In this document: piece by piece, positions 49,119 through 62,464 of the stretch | How positions within the stretch are numbered: the stretch's first letter is position 1 | Layout of the letters: each line of letters starts with the position of its first letter | From: M0108 sp963841065 | GTDB lineage: Bacteria > Pseudomonadota > Gammaproteobacteria > Chromatiales > Chromatiaceae | Direction: 5' to 3' | Assembly: GCA_963841065.1 (NCBI GenBank) | Contig: CAWJBI010000007.1 | Span: 1-64,000, forward strand | Length of the DNA stretch: 64,000 bases | The notes under the pieces: generated by a model | Told to the model about the DNA's origin: nothing | What the model saw: the letters and a program-made list of their open reading frames with translations, nothing else | Databases searched by the model: none | Program-made: the position numbers and the translations under genes

Positions 49119-50405
49119 CTAGCTGCCGAGGGCCGCCAGCACCTCTTTAGCGGCCGCTAGGGTGGCATCGATGTCCGCCTCGCTGTGCGCGGCGGAGACG
49201 AAGCCGGCCTCGAAGGCGGAGGGAGCCAGATACTGACCACGGGCCAACATGGCGTGGAAGAAGGTCCGGAAGCGGGCCACATCGCAGGCCGTGGCCCCGG
49301 CGTAATCCGTCACCTGGTCCGCCTCGGTGAAGAAGATACCGAACATGCCGCCGACCTGATTGGTGGTCAGGGGGATGTCCGCATCCCGGGCTGCCTGCCG
49401 CAAACCCTTCGTCAGCCGTTGGGTCTTGGCGCCCAGAGCGGCGTAAAAGCCGGGGGCGGAAATGAGCTCCAGGGTCTTGAGGCCGGCGGTCATGGCGACC
49501 GGGTTGCCGGAGAGGGTGCCGGCCTGATAGACGGGGCCCAGGGGCGAGATCTTCTCCATCACCTCGCGCCGGCCACCGAAGGCGCCCACCGGCATACCGC
49601 CGCCGATGATTTTACCCAGGGTGGTCAGGTCGGGTGTTACCCCATAGAGGGCCTGGGCGCCGCCGAGGGCGACGCGGAAGCCTGTCATCACCTCGTCGAA
49701 GATGAGCAGGGCACCATGGGCGTCGCAGATTTCCCGCAGACCGGCCAGGAAACCGGGGACCGGGGGGATACAGTTCATGTTGCCGGCGACCGGTTCGACG
49801 ATGATGCAGGCGATCTCGTGGCCGAGGTGTGCGAAGAGGTCACGGACCTGGTCGAGGTCGTTATAGGTCAGGGTCAGGGTGAGTTCCGCCAGGGCGGCGG
49901 GGACGCCGGGGGAGCTGGGCTCGCCCAGAGTGAGGGCCCCGGAGCCGGCCTTGACCAGCAGGGAATCGGCATGGCCGTGATAGCCGCCCTCGAACTTCAA
50001 CAGTCGGTCGCGGCCGGTGAAGCCGCGTGCCAGGCGGATGGCGCTCATGGTGGCCTCGGTGCCGGAGCTGACCATGCGCACCAGGTCCATGGAGGGCACC
50101 AGTTCGCAGACCCGGTCAGCCATCTGGGTCTCGAGTTCGGTGGGGGCGCCAAAGGAGAGACCGGAGTGGATGCGGGCGCCGACGGCGGCGATGACCTCGG
50201 GGTGGGCGTGGCCCAGGATCATGGGGCCCCAGGAGCCGACGTAGTCGATGTAGCGTTGGCCATCGGCGTCAAAGAGGTAGGGGCCGCTGGCGCGCTCGAA
50301 GAAGACCGGGTCACCGCCGACGCTGCGGAAGGCGCGCACCGGCGAGTTGACGCCGCCGGGTATGTGGCGCTGGGCCGCGGCGAAGAGGTCGTGGGATCGG
50401 GACAT
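49119..50405 (-). CDS. hemL: Glutamate-1-semialdehyde 2,1-aminomutase
   Basis: PLP enzyme producing 5-aminolevulinate in the C5 haem pathway; 428 residues from the ATG at 50405 (E. coli 426). GGVNSPVRAFRSVGGDPVF at the start, SSGTEATMSAIRLAR near 114, and the PLP lysine Lys265 in LGKIIGGGMPVGAFGG. An in-frame upstream start would add 46 unconserved residues. It lies downstream of thiD. Confidence 0.96.
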   Translation of the reverse strand: MSRSHDLFAAAQRHIPGGVNSPVRAFRSVGGDPVFFERASGPYLFDADGQRYIDYVGSWGPMILGHAHPEVIAAVGARIHSGLSFGAPTELETQMADRVCELVPSMDLVRMVSSGTEATMSAIRLARGFTGRDRLLKFEGGYHGHADSLLVKAGSGALTLGEPSSPGVPAALAELTLTLTYNDLDQVRDLFAHLGHEIACIIVEPVAGNMNCIPPVPGFLAGLREICDAHGALLIFDEVMTGFRVALGGAQALYGVTPDLTTLGKIIGGGMPVGAFGGRREVMEKISPLGPVYQAGTLSGNPVAMTAGLKTLELISAPGFYAALGAKTQRLTKGLRQAARDADIPLTTNQVGGMFGIFFTEADQVTDYAGATACDVARFRTFFHAMLARGQYLAPSAFEAGFVSAAHSEADIDATLAAAKEVLAALGS

Positions 50406-50576
50406 GGCGGGGGGTCTCCTGGTCAAGGGGCGGGCCGGGACAAAGGATCGGAGCAGGCGTGGGGGCGCCCGGCCATGATCTAGGGCTCGGCATTTTCGGG
50501 GGTTAAGGCGCCGATGGCAACCAGCGGTAGGGTAGGTTCCCATTCATTTTGCCGACATAGGCCCCAGGAGTGTCGC

Positions 50577-51383
50577 TCATCCCGGGGAGCCTGGCTTGCC
50601 CAAGGCATACAGGCGATTGGGGGTCCACTGGCCCCTGCCGGTGCGGGTCGCGCTCTTGAGGCTGTGCCAAGTGTAATCCTGGGCCTCCCCCACCGACTGT
50701 TCCATCGGCTGCCCCAAGGCGAGGCGGGCGGCGATGGCGCTGGCCAGGGTACAGCCCGAGCCGTGATATTCCGCTGGCAGCCGTGGCCAACTCCACGCGC
50801 GCCGGCTACCGTCTTGGCCGTAGAGCCGATTGATGACCTCGGTGCTGTCGTCGTGGGTACCCGTGATGAGTAGCCACCGGCAGCCGCTGGCAAGCAGGCG
50901 AGCGGCGCAGTCATCCGGGGCCTGGGCGCCGCTCAGGGCTTGGGCTTCCGGGAGGTTTGGGGTAGCCAAGTGGCAACGGCCGAGCAAATGGGATCCTATC
51001 TGATCAAACAGGGTGGGGTCCGTCACCCTCTGCCCGGCCCCCGAGGCGAGTACGGGATCCAGGATCAGGGGGAGTTCCGAGTATTCGTCTGCCAATTGGC
51101 ACAGCCAGCGCGCCAGTTGTGCGCTGCCCAATAGGCCGATCTTGATCGCCCTGATCTGGCTGTCCGCCAGGATTAGGCGACATTGGGCCTCTACCTCCTC
51201 CACCGGCTGGGGCCAGAGTCCGCGTAGGCCCTGGGTATCCTGGCGGGTGAGGCAGGAAACAACAGTTGCCGCATGGATACCGTTGGCACGGGCGGCCTCG
51301 GCGTCCGCCTGGATGCCGGCACCACCACTGGGGTCATGTCCGCCGATGCAGAGGATGATGGGGGTTAGGTTGGGTTGGGACAT
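50577..51383 (-). CDS. thiD: Hydroxymethylpyrimidine (phosphate) kinase
   Basis: Thiamine-biosynthesis kinase of the ribokinase fold; 268 residues. GGHDPSGGAGIQAD near residue 14, LTRQDTQG near 45, and the C-terminal anion-hole/catalytic GSGCTLASAIAA near 208. No other thi gene is nearby. It is followed leftward by hemL after a 171-base gap. Confidence 0.93.
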   Translation of the reverse strand: MSQPNLTPIILCIGGHDPSGGAGIQADAEAARANGIHAATVVSCLTRQDTQGLRGLWPQPVEEVEAQCRLILADSQIRAIKIGLLGSAQLARWLCQLADEYSELPLILDPVLASGAGQRVTDPTLFDQIGSHLLGRCHLATPNLPEAQALSGAQAPDDCAARLLASGCRWLLITGTHDDSTEVINRLYGQDGSRRAWSWPRLPAEYHGSGCTLASAIAARLALGQPMEQSVGEAQDYTWHSLKSATRTGRGQWTPNRLYALGKPGSPG

Positions 51384-51501
51384 GTCTGGTGGGTGTGGGA
51401 TGGCGCCATGGGAGTCATGTTAAACCAGGCGGTTGCCAGGCAAGGGCCGAAATCTCGGCTATGCTTTCTTCGTAGAATCGCTTTTCCCATTGAGATTCCA
51501 A

Positions 51502-51978
51502 ATGATCCAGCCCGCCAAGGCACTGAGGGGCCTCGCTCAAAGTTATTGCCAGCTCATCGAAGGCGCCTGCCAGAACGAACCCGACTGGCTGGCCCAGGTG
51601 GCTGACTTGTTGCCACGCCTGCACGCCGTCCTGATCGCCCTCCGTAGCGATGGTTCCGACCTGGCCGGCCGTCCGATGCCCGATCTCGATGCCCGTTTCG
51701 AGCTTTTTGGCTGCCTGCGCGATCGGCTTGGCGAGCGGGACCACTATTGGCTGGAGTTCGATCCCATTGGGGATGGGGAGGCCATGACCGGGAGTCTGGC
51801 GGATGATCTCACCGACATCTATTTCGAACTTCGGCAGGGTCTGTCCTTGGCGGAATCCTTGCCCCAGGGTGCCGGGCGCGGTTGGCTCGCGGGCTTTGAT
51901 GCGCACTGGGGGGGGCATCTCGCCGACGCCGAGCGCCACCTTGCCAATCTGACCGCTCAGGGTCGGTTGGTTTCGTGA
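51502..51978 (+). CDS. DUF5063-family protein
   Basis: 158 residues from the ATG at 51502. Helical throughout; LIEGACQNEPDWLAQVADLLPRLHAVLIAL and DLTDIYFELRQGL match the pattern of DUF5063 proteins of unknown function. No signal peptide. Divergent from thiD. Upstream in-frame residues lack a clear ribosome site. Confidence 0.7.
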   Translation: MIQPAKALRGLAQSYCQLIEGACQNEPDWLAQVADLLPRLHAVLIALRSDGSDLAGRPMPDLDARFELFGCLRDRLGERDHYWLEFDPIGDGEAMTGSLADDLTDIYFELRQGLSLAESLPQGAGRGWLAGFDAHWGGHLADAERHLANLTAQGRLVS

Positions 51979-52044
51979 GTGGCGAGGGTGGGGGCTTCTT
52001 TGGTATCTTAGGCTCAATCCCTACCCCTTTACGGAGATAATTCC

Positions 52045-52419
52045 ATGTTAGCGGCCCTTTCCGAACAAGACCTTTCCCTGACCGGCACCGCCCAAAGCAA
52101 GATGGGCGAACTCTTTAACCAAGTCGAAGAGGGCATCCAGGGGGTGCGCGTTTTCGCCACGCCTGGTGGATGCAGCGGCATTAGCTTCGGCATGACCTTC
52201 ACCGATAGCATCAATGACAATGACGGCGTCCTGGACTGCGAGGGTTTCAAGGTGGTCGTCGATGATGGTACCTTGCCCTACCTGCGCGGTGTCGAGATCG
52301 ACTTTGTTGATCGCGGCGATGGCGCCGCCACCTTTGTCTTCAACAATCTGCCGTCCATGGGCGGTGGCTGTGGCAGTTGTGGCTCCGGTGGTGGTGGCGG
52401 GGGTGGCGGTTGCTCCTGA
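52045..52419 (+). CDS. A-type Fe-S carrier-like protein with variant Cys motif and Gly tail
   Basis: 124 residues of the IscA/HesB fold. The first ligand is Cys43 in TPGGCSGISFGMTF. The usual C-terminal CGCG is replaced by C109-G-S-C112, followed by eight glycines and a final Cys123. Part of the chain between shows the family strand order (DGFKVVVDD-like, then LRGVEIDFVD). The altered cysteine spacing makes its cluster chemistry uncertain. It precedes argC in the same direction and lies 2.4 kb from erpA. Confidence 0.8.
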   Translation: MLAALSEQDLSLTGTAQSKMGELFNQVEEGIQGVRVFATPGGCSGISFGMTFTDSINDNDGVLDCEGFKVVVDDGTLPYLRGVEIDFVDRGDGAATFVFNNLPSMGGGCGSCGSGGGGGGGGCS

Positions 52420-52560
52420 CCCCTGGCGATTGACACCCCTTGGCGCCCGCCCTGGGTCGCCAGGGCCACCCCTCGGAAAACCGGCGTTAGCCGGTTTCCC
52501 TTCCTTAGGCAAGTCCCATGATCAGCGGCATGGATCGATCGGGGATGGAGCACGCAGACC

Positions 52561-53592
52561 ATGATCAGAGTCGGCATTGTCGGCGGAACCGGCTACACAG
52601 GATCCGAACTGCTGAGAATCCTGGCGCGCCATCCCCAGGTATCCCTGGCCGCCATCACCTCCCGCGGTGAGGCCGGTCAGGCCGTGGCTGACCTTTTCCC
52701 ACACCTGCGCGGGCAGGTTGATCTCAAGTTCAGCGAGCCCGATGTGGGCCTTCTGGGCGAATGCGATCTGGTCTTCTTCGCGACTCCCAACGGCACGGCG
52801 ATGAAGATGGCCCCCGACCTGTTGGAACTGGGCGCCAAGGTCATCGACTTGGCCGCAGATTTTCGTTTGAAGGACCCGGCGATTTGGAATCGCTGGTACG
52901 AGATGCCCCACGCCTGCCCCGAGCTATTGGCCGAGGCCGTTTATGGACTGCCTGAGGTCAATCGCGCCGCCATTCGCGAGGCGCGGTTGGTGGCCAATCC
53001 TGGTTGCTATCCCACCGCGGTGACCCTGGGCTTTCTCCCGCTGCTGGAGCGGGGTTGGATCGATCCCGGTTGGCTGGTGGCGGATGCCAAGTCCGGTGTC
53101 AGCGGCGCCGGCCGCAAGGCCAGCGTGGGTATGCTCATGGCGGAGGTCGGCGAGAGCTTCAAGGCCTACGCCGTGGGGGGGCATCGCCACCAGCCGGAGA
53201 TTTTTCAGAACCTGTCCGGGGTGGCGGGTCCGGGTCTGCGGCTGACATTCGTGCCCCACCTCTTGCCCATGATTCGTGGCATTGAGGCGACGCTCTACGC
53301 CCGCCTGCAGGGACCGGACCTGGACCTCCAGTCCGCCTACGAGGCCCGGTATGGCGCTGAACCCTATATCGATGTCATGCCAGCCGGTTCCCATCCCGAT
53401 ACCCGCTCGGTGCGCGGGTGTAACAGCTGTCGCATCGCCGTCGCGGAGCCCCTCGGCGAGGGGATCGTCGTGATCCAGTCTGTCATTGATAATCTGGTCA
53501 AGGGCGCGGCGGGGCAGGCCGTGCAAAATATGAATCTCATGTTTGGGCTAGACGAGACCGAGGCGCTGGGGGCTCTGGCTCTGCTGCCCTGA
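52561..53592 (+). CDS. argC: N-acetyl-gamma-glutamyl-phosphate reductase
   Basis: NADPH-dependent third step of arginine synthesis; 343 residues. Nucleotide motif VGGTGYTGSELLRIL at residues 5-19, catalytic Cys149 in NPGCYPT and GHRHQPEI near 210. It is followed by a coiled-coil protein, bactofilin and erpA in the same direction, a grouping seen in other gammaproteobacteria. Confidence 0.95.
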   Translation: MIRVGIVGGTGYTGSELLRILARHPQVSLAAITSRGEAGQAVADLFPHLRGQVDLKFSEPDVGLLGECDLVFFATPNGTAMKMAPDLLELGAKVIDLAADFRLKDPAIWNRWYEMPHACPELLAEAVYGLPEVNRAAIREARLVANPGCYPTAVTLGFLPLLERGWIDPGWLVADAKSGVSGAGRKASVGMLMAEVGESFKAYAVGGHRHQPEIFQNLSGVAGPGLRLTFVPHLLPMIRGIEATLYARLQGPDLDLQSAYEARYGAEPYIDVMPAGSHPDTRSVRGCNSCRIAVAEPLGEGIVVIQSVIDNLVKGAAGQAVQNMNLMFGLDETEALGALALLP

Positions 53593-53602
53593 GGCTGCGA
53601 TC

Positions 53603-54334
53603 ATGGGTAAACCCTGGCGGGTGCCATCGCCTCGCATCGTCCTCGACCAAGGTGGGGGCTGGGGGTTGAGGCTGCTTGTGGTCGTCCTGGTACTGGGTGC
53701 CATCGCCGGTGCCTTTTTTGCTGGGGTGTTCCTGGCACGCGAGGAAGGCAAACCCCAAATTGCCATCTCCGCGATCCTAAGGCAAGAAAACCAGGCACTG
53801 GTCGAAGAGATTGCCGTCTTGCGCGGGGAAAAGGCGGTGATTGAACTGAGTCAGCGCGTCGACCAGGATACACTCCTTGCCGCCCAGAAAAGCCTGAAGG
53901 CGGAGCAGGAGGCACGGCAGACCCTGGAAAAAGATCTGTCCGCTCTTAAGCGTTTGATCCGCGAGGGTGGTGACGGCATCCTTAAAATTCAGGACTTTGT
54001 TCTGACGACGGTGGGTGAAGGCCTTTATGAATACAGCTTCACCACCAGCCAAATGATGTCGGACTATCCCGAATCCGTCGCCACGGCCTCCATCAAGCTG
54101 GTGGGGAAGCGAGGGGGCAAGGTGGTGGAGCTGGGTCTTAACAGGCTTCCGGGCTCAGAACCTCTGTCACAGGCACTTAAATTCAAGCATTTCCAGAATG
54201 TTAAGGGGACCATCAAGGTTCCGGCCAATCTGGAACCCGAGGCGATGACCATTGAGATCGAGCCGACCAGTAAAAAACTGATTCCGGTTACTGAATCCTT
54301 TCCCTGGCCGAAATCGCCTGAGGATGGAGGCTGA
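53603..54334 (+). CDS. DUF6776-like membrane/coiled-coil protein
   Basis: 243 residues. One helix (about residues 22-46), a coiled coil of about 70 residues, then a beta-rich C-terminal domain (IKVPANLEPEAMTIEIEP). Function unknown; the location between argC and a bactofilin is conserved, which suggests a shared envelope or cytoskeletal role. Confidence 0.7.
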   Translation: MGKPWRVPSPRIVLDQGGGWGLRLLVVVLVLGAIAGAFFAGVFLAREEGKPQIAISAILRQENQALVEEIAVLRGEKAVIELSQRVDQDTLLAAQKSLKAEQEARQTLEKDLSALKRLIREGGDGILKIQDFVLTTVGEGLYEYSFTTSQMMSDYPESVATASIKLVGKRGGKVVELGLNRLPGSEPLSQALKFKHFQNVKGTIKVPANLEPEAMTIEIEPTSKKLIPVTESFPWPKSPEDGG

Positions 54335-54336
54335 GC

Positions 54337-54783
54337 TTGGGCAAGAAGCTGCATTTGGTCAAAAAGAAGAAATTCAGGTTCCCCCCCTACGATACCCTTA
54401 TTGGCAAGGGTGCCGAGGTTCAGGGTAACCTGCGTTTTGTCGGTGGCTTACATGTGGATGGCAAGATCCAGGGTCATGTCATCGCTGAGATAGCCCCTAC
54501 GGGCGAGGCGGCCGTCAGTCTGTCCGCAACCGGGGTCATTGAGGGCAATCTGGAGTCGCCCTTCGTGGTGCTCGATGGGCGGGTGAAGGGGGATGTCCGC
54601 GCCTCCGAACGCGCCCTCCTGGCCGCCGGGGCCCGTATCGAGGGCACCCTCTATTATGGCGCCCTGACGATCGATGATGGCGCCGAGATCCATGGCGGTC
54701 TGGTTCGTCTGGATGCCGATGGTGTTCCCGTCCGGCAGGTCGCGGAGACCGAGGCCATAGCCGAACTGGCGAATCAGGCTTGA
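54337..54783 (+). CDS. Bactofilin
   Basis: 148 residues starting at TTG two bases after the previous stop. DTLIGKGAEVQGNLRFVGGLHVDGKIQGHVI is the right-handed beta-helix bactofilin core, which polymerises into cytoskeletal filaments without nucleotide. The N-terminal segment is basic. In the same unit as the DUF6776-like gene. Confidence 0.88.
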   Translation: MGKKLHLVKKKKFRFPPYDTLIGKGAEVQGNLRFVGGLHVDGKIQGHVIAEIAPTGEAAVSLSATGVIEGNLESPFVVLDGRVKGDVRASERALLAAGARIEGTLYYGALTIDDGAEIHGGLVRLDADGVPVRQVAETEAIAELANQA

Positions 54784-54852
54784 ATATCGGCAGGGGGAAG
54801 CACATCTTCACATGTCAAGATTTCAATCTTCCTTACCACGAGGTCCCAACCC

Positions 54853-55203
54853 ATGACGGCAGATATCGCATTGGAAGCCCCACTCATTTTTACCTCCGCC
54901 GCCGCCGCCAAGGTGGCAGACCTGATCCAGGAGGAAGGTAATCCCACCCTTATGTTGCGTGTTTATATCCAGGGCGGGGGTTGTTCTGGTTTTCAGTACG
55001 GATTCACCTTTGAGGAAATCCTGCAGGATGGCGATACCGAGGTCATGACCGACGGTGTCAAGCTGGTGGTAGATCCCATGAGCCTGCAATACCTTACGGG
55101 AGCGGAAATCGACTATACGGAAGGGTTGCAGGGCGCTCAGTTCGTGATCCGCAACCCCAATGCCACCACCACCTGCGGTTGCGGGTCATCCTTTTCGGCT
55201 TGA
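54853..55203 (+). CDS. erpA: Iron-sulfur cluster insertion protein ErpA
   Basis: A-type carrier delivering clusters to target proteins such as IspG; 116 residues. Ligands: Cys in GGGCSGFQYGF (near residue 44) and the canonical C-terminal CGCGSSF. Compared with the gene at 52045 this one has the standard motif. Confidence 0.93.
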   Translation: MTADIALEAPLIFTSAAAAKVADLIQEEGNPTLMLRVYIQGGGCSGFQYGFTFEEILQDGDTEVMTDGVKLVVDPMSLQYLTGAEIDYTEGLQGAQFVIRNPNATTTCGCGSSFSA

Positions 55204-55300
55204 TCCGCTGGCAGCCGGGGTCGGTGCTGCCATCCCAGCCTCATGGCCATCACCCTAGTGTGGATCTGCCCATATAGTATCTGGGCTTACTCCTTTTCAG

Positions 55301-55549
55301 CTACCCGGGTTCAAAGCCCCTGGCCGGCTGAGGGGGTAGGGTTAGCGGGATGACGTCTGGATTTCTGTCTTGTTCACCAACAAAGGATGGCCATCCCAGC
55401 CAGGAAGGGGCGAAGGCAATGGCCAGCCCGAGGGCCAGGGCCAGGGTGAAGACGAGAAGAACCGGCTTGACCAAGCTACGCTTTCTCTTCCGGTAGCTCG
55501 GTTCGACCTGTCGAAATTTGTAGTCGCGCATGGACAAAGTCGACGCCAT
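55301..55549 (-). CDS. Small single-helix membrane protein, unknown
   Basis: 82 residues (or 76 from a later Met at 55531). Basic N-terminus MRDYKFRQVEPSYRKRKR, one helix at about residues 25-48, then a short proline-rich tail. No family recognised. It faces erpA and is divergent from tyrS. Confidence 0.5.
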   Translation of the reverse strand: MASTLSMRDYKFRQVEPSYRKRKRSLVKPVLLVFTLALALGLAIAFAPSWLGWPSFVGEQDRNPDVIPLTLPPQPARGFEPG

Positions 55550-55728
55550 TTATTGAAATTTGAGGAAAATCAGTGGTTCTAGTTTAACCCTTAAGCCCTG
55601 ACTCCGAAACCCTCTTTTCCTGATCACTTATCAGCCGTTTCCCGGACCGGACCGCCGGACCCGGTTTCGACTATCATCCCACCGCCTTATCTGATGCCCC
55701 CTATATATCTTATCCGGAGAGCTTGTCC

Positions 55729-56949
55729 ATGATTGCTGTTGACGAGGCCATGAGCATCCTGTCACGCGGGACCGAGGAGATCCTGGTGGAGGATGCCTTG
55801 CGCAAGAAGCTGGCTAGTGGCCGTCCCTTGCGGATCAAGGCGGGATTCGATCCCACCGCGCCCGACCTGCACCTGGGGCATACGGTGCTAATCAATAAAT
55901 TGCGCCACTTCCAACAGCTCGGTCATGAGGTGCTTTTCCTGATTGGCGACTTCACCGGCATGATTGGCGATCCCACGGGTAAGAATGTCACCCGCAAGGC
56001 CCTGAGCCGCGACGAGGTCCTGGACAACGCCCGGACCTACGAGGAACAGATCTTTTCCATGCTGAGCCCGGAGCACACCCTGGTGGTCTTTAACTCCAGT
56101 TGGATGGGGGAGATGCGGGCGGCGGATCTGATCCAGTTGGCGGCCCGTCACACGGTAGCCCGCATGCTGGAGCGCGATGACTTCTCCAAGCGCTTCAAAT
56201 CCGGACAGCCGATCGCCATCCACGAGTTTCTCTACCCCCTTGTCCAGGGCTATGACTCGGTGGCCCTCAGGGCAGACGTGGAACTCGGTGGCACCGATCA
56301 GAAGTTTAATCTTCTGGTCGGGCGACAACTTCAGGAATCCTATGGCCAGGAGCCACAGGTCGTCATCACCATGCCTATCCTGGAAGGGCTGGATGGTGTC
56401 CAGAAGATGTCTAAGTCCCTCGGTAACTACATAGGGATCGCCGAGCCACCGGATCAAATGTTCGGCAAGCTGATGTCGATCTCCGACGACCTCATGTGGC
56501 GCTACTTTGAGCTCTTGAGCGATGTCTCCCAGGGGGAGATTGCCGGGTGGCGGCGGTCGGTAGCCGAGGGCGTTAATCCTCGCGACATCAAGTTCCGCCT
56601 GGGCGAGGAGATGGTCTGTCGATTTCATGGCAAGGCGGCGGCGACCCGGGCCTTGGAGGACTTTATCGCCCGGTTTCAACAGGGCGCCATGCCGGAAGTC
56701 ATCCCCCAGGTCTCGGTCATGGCGAAGGGCGAGGGACTGCCAATCGCCAACCTTCTCAAGGATGCCGGCTTGGTCAAGAGTACCTCGGATGCCTTGCGCC
56801 TGATTGACCAGGGTGGGGTGCGCATCGACGGGGAGCGGTTGGGAGACAGGGGGCTGAGCCTCCAGGCTGGGTCCGTCCATATTTTCCAGGTCGGCAAGCG
56901 GCGGTTCGTGCGCGTGTCCGTGATAACGGCCCCAGGGTCGGCAATGTAG
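55729..56949 (+). CDS. tyrS: Tyrosyl-tRNA synthetase
   Basis: 406 residues from the ATG at 55729 (GGAGAG site). Class I signatures HLGHT near residue 48 and KMSKS near 227; the C-terminal S4-like RNA-binding domain contains SDALRLIDQGGVRIDG. The length and motif spacing match the TyrRZ form found in many proteobacteria. It lies upstream of the rrn operon. Confidence 0.95.
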   Translation: MIAVDEAMSILSRGTEEILVEDALRKKLASGRPLRIKAGFDPTAPDLHLGHTVLINKLRHFQQLGHEVLFLIGDFTGMIGDPTGKNVTRKALSRDEVLDNARTYEEQIFSMLSPEHTLVVFNSSWMGEMRAADLIQLAARHTVARMLERDDFSKRFKSGQPIAIHEFLYPLVQGYDSVALRADVELGGTDQKFNLLVGRQLQESYGQEPQVVITMPILEGLDGVQKMSKSLGNYIGIAEPPDQMFGKLMSISDDLMWRYFELLSDVSQGEIAGWRRSVAEGVNPRDIKFRLGEEMVCRFHGKAAATRALEDFIARFQQGAMPEVIPQVSVMAKGEGLPIANLLKDAGLVKSTSDALRLIDQGGVRIDGERLGDRGLSLQAGSVHIFQVGKRRFVRVSVITAPGSAM

Positions 56950-57164
56950 GGTTAAGTCAGCTGCAGAATTGGATATCCTGGCTCCGAGGTCAGTCCCCGG
57001 CCGGCGCCGGACCGGTAGGCGAATCCGGGTAAGTGCCATGGGGGTGAATCCGCGCCCTGTTGCGGGCCTGGTGCCTCATCGGGAGGTGGTGCCCTAGCCG
57101 CCGTCTGCAAGCGGGATAAAGCCGCGTTGCCTGACGGGCCCCCGGGGTGATCCCCCGGTACTGC
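56950..57164 (+). other. Intergenic stretch between tyrS and the rrn promoters
   Basis: GC-rich non-coding sequence without a gene. A perfect CCGGGG-TGATC-CCCCGG hairpin (57142-57158) lies just before the first rrn promoter; it lacks a T tract, so its role as terminator of tyrS is uncertain. Confidence 0.5.
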
Positions 57165-57192
57165 TTGACAGTCGCAGTTAACCCGCTAGAAT
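57165..57192 (+). promoter_or_regulatory. rrn promoter P1
   Basis: TTGACA (57165-57170), 16-base spacer, TAGAAT (57187-57192), followed by a GC-rich discriminator (GCGCCGC), as expected for a stringently controlled rRNA promoter. Confidence 0.8.
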
Positions 57193-57315
57193 GCGCCGCT
57201 TCCCGCCGGGCCAGGGAGGTCCCGGAGCGTACGAGCGGGAGCGCCAGGAGTAGCAACGGGCGTCAGGGAGGAGGGACCGCGCCGGACGCGCGGCACGCCG
57301 ACAGCCCCAAGGGGC

Positions 57316-57343
57316 TTGACAGCCCCCCGCCAACCTGTAGAAT
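57316..57343 (+). promoter_or_regulatory. rrn promoter P2
   Basis: TTGACA (57316-57321), 16-base spacer, TAGAAT (57338-57343): identical core elements and spacing to P1, 151 bases downstream of it. Confidence 0.8.
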
Positions 57344-57367
57344 AGGCGGTCTTCCCTGAAGGGAAGC

Positions 57368-57398
57368 GTTACCGCAAGGTAACCAGCTCATTAACAAA
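57368..57398 (+). promoter_or_regulatory. rrn leader antitermination site (boxB hairpin and boxA)
   Basis: Hairpin GTTACC-GCAA-GGTAAC (57368-57383) followed directly by AGCTCATTAACAAA (57385-57398), which resembles boxA. These load NusB/NusE-type antitermination factors in rRNA leaders. Confidence 0.7.
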
Positions 57399-57497
57399 CT
57401 GTTCGGATAACTTGTGTGGGTGCTTCGTTGGCGCCGAGCGATCGGCCTAAACGACGGAGCATCTTTGAAAAAAGATCAACTGTCGCGCAAAGGATAG

Positions 57498-57514
57498 GCT
57501 CTCGTTTCGAGAGC
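57498..57514 (+). other. Hairpin just before 16S rRNA
   Basis: Perfect GCTCTCG-TTT-CGAGAGC stem-loop, 8 bases before the mature 16S 5' end; probably part of the processing stem or leader fold. Confidence 0.55.
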
Positions 57515-57521
57515 AAGTCAT

Positions 57522-59057
<1,536 letters not shown>

Positions 59058-59141
59058 AAGCACACGCCGAGACCAGAGTGTCGGCGAAGCCCCCACACAA
59101 GTCATCCGAACACCGCGTCCGCGGGCCCCAGGTCCAGCACC

Positions 59142-59218
<77 letters not shown>

Positions 59219-59223
59219 TCCAC

Positions 59224-59299
59224 GGGGCCATAGCTCAGCTGGGAGAGCGCCTGCTTTGCAAGCAGGAAGTCGGGAGTTCGAACCTCCCTGGCTCCACCA
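59224..59299 (+). tRNA. tRNA-Ala (anticodon TGC)
   Basis: 76 bases, acceptor GGGGCCA/TGGCTCC with the G3-U70 wobble pair that marks alanine identity, anticodon loop TTTGCAA and encoded CCA. Five bases after tRNA-Ile. Confidence 0.96.
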
Positions 59300-59327
59300 C
59301 CCCCGGACGCCCTGGCCCAGAAGTCAA

Positions 59328-59390
59328 GCCCCGAGTCCGGCGTGCCGGCCTCGGGGCTTTGCTTCGGCAAACCCGCTCATTAACAATTTA
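59328..59390 (+). promoter_or_regulatory. Spacer hairpins and boxA before 23S rRNA
   Basis: A nested hairpin with arms GCCCCGAG/CTCGGGGC (59328-59357) is followed by TTTGC-TTCG-GCAAA (59358-59371), then GCTCATTAACAATTTA (59375-59390), a boxA-like sequence repeated from the leader. Arrangement mirrors the leader boxB-boxA. Confidence 0.6.
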
Positions 59391-59477
59391 GAGAGATCGT
59401 AAGGCACCTGTTAGCAGTCATGCTGACAGGACACGTAACCATGTTGCCCTTGAGTCCCAGAACGTTTGGGGTTAGAG

Positions 59478-62366
<2,889 letters not shown>

Positions 62367-62464
62367 CTAACACCCAAGCGCTTTGCGCGGGGTGGGGACG
62401 TGTCCCTCACGCCAACGATCTCTCTATTCACCGGGGGGTGGCCCACCGCCACCTCCTACCCTTT

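Noticed and set aside
49185..50483. 432-codon plus-strand frame opposite hemL
   Set aside because: hemL is certain; the opposing frame is low-complexity Gly/Ala/Asp sequence with no motif.
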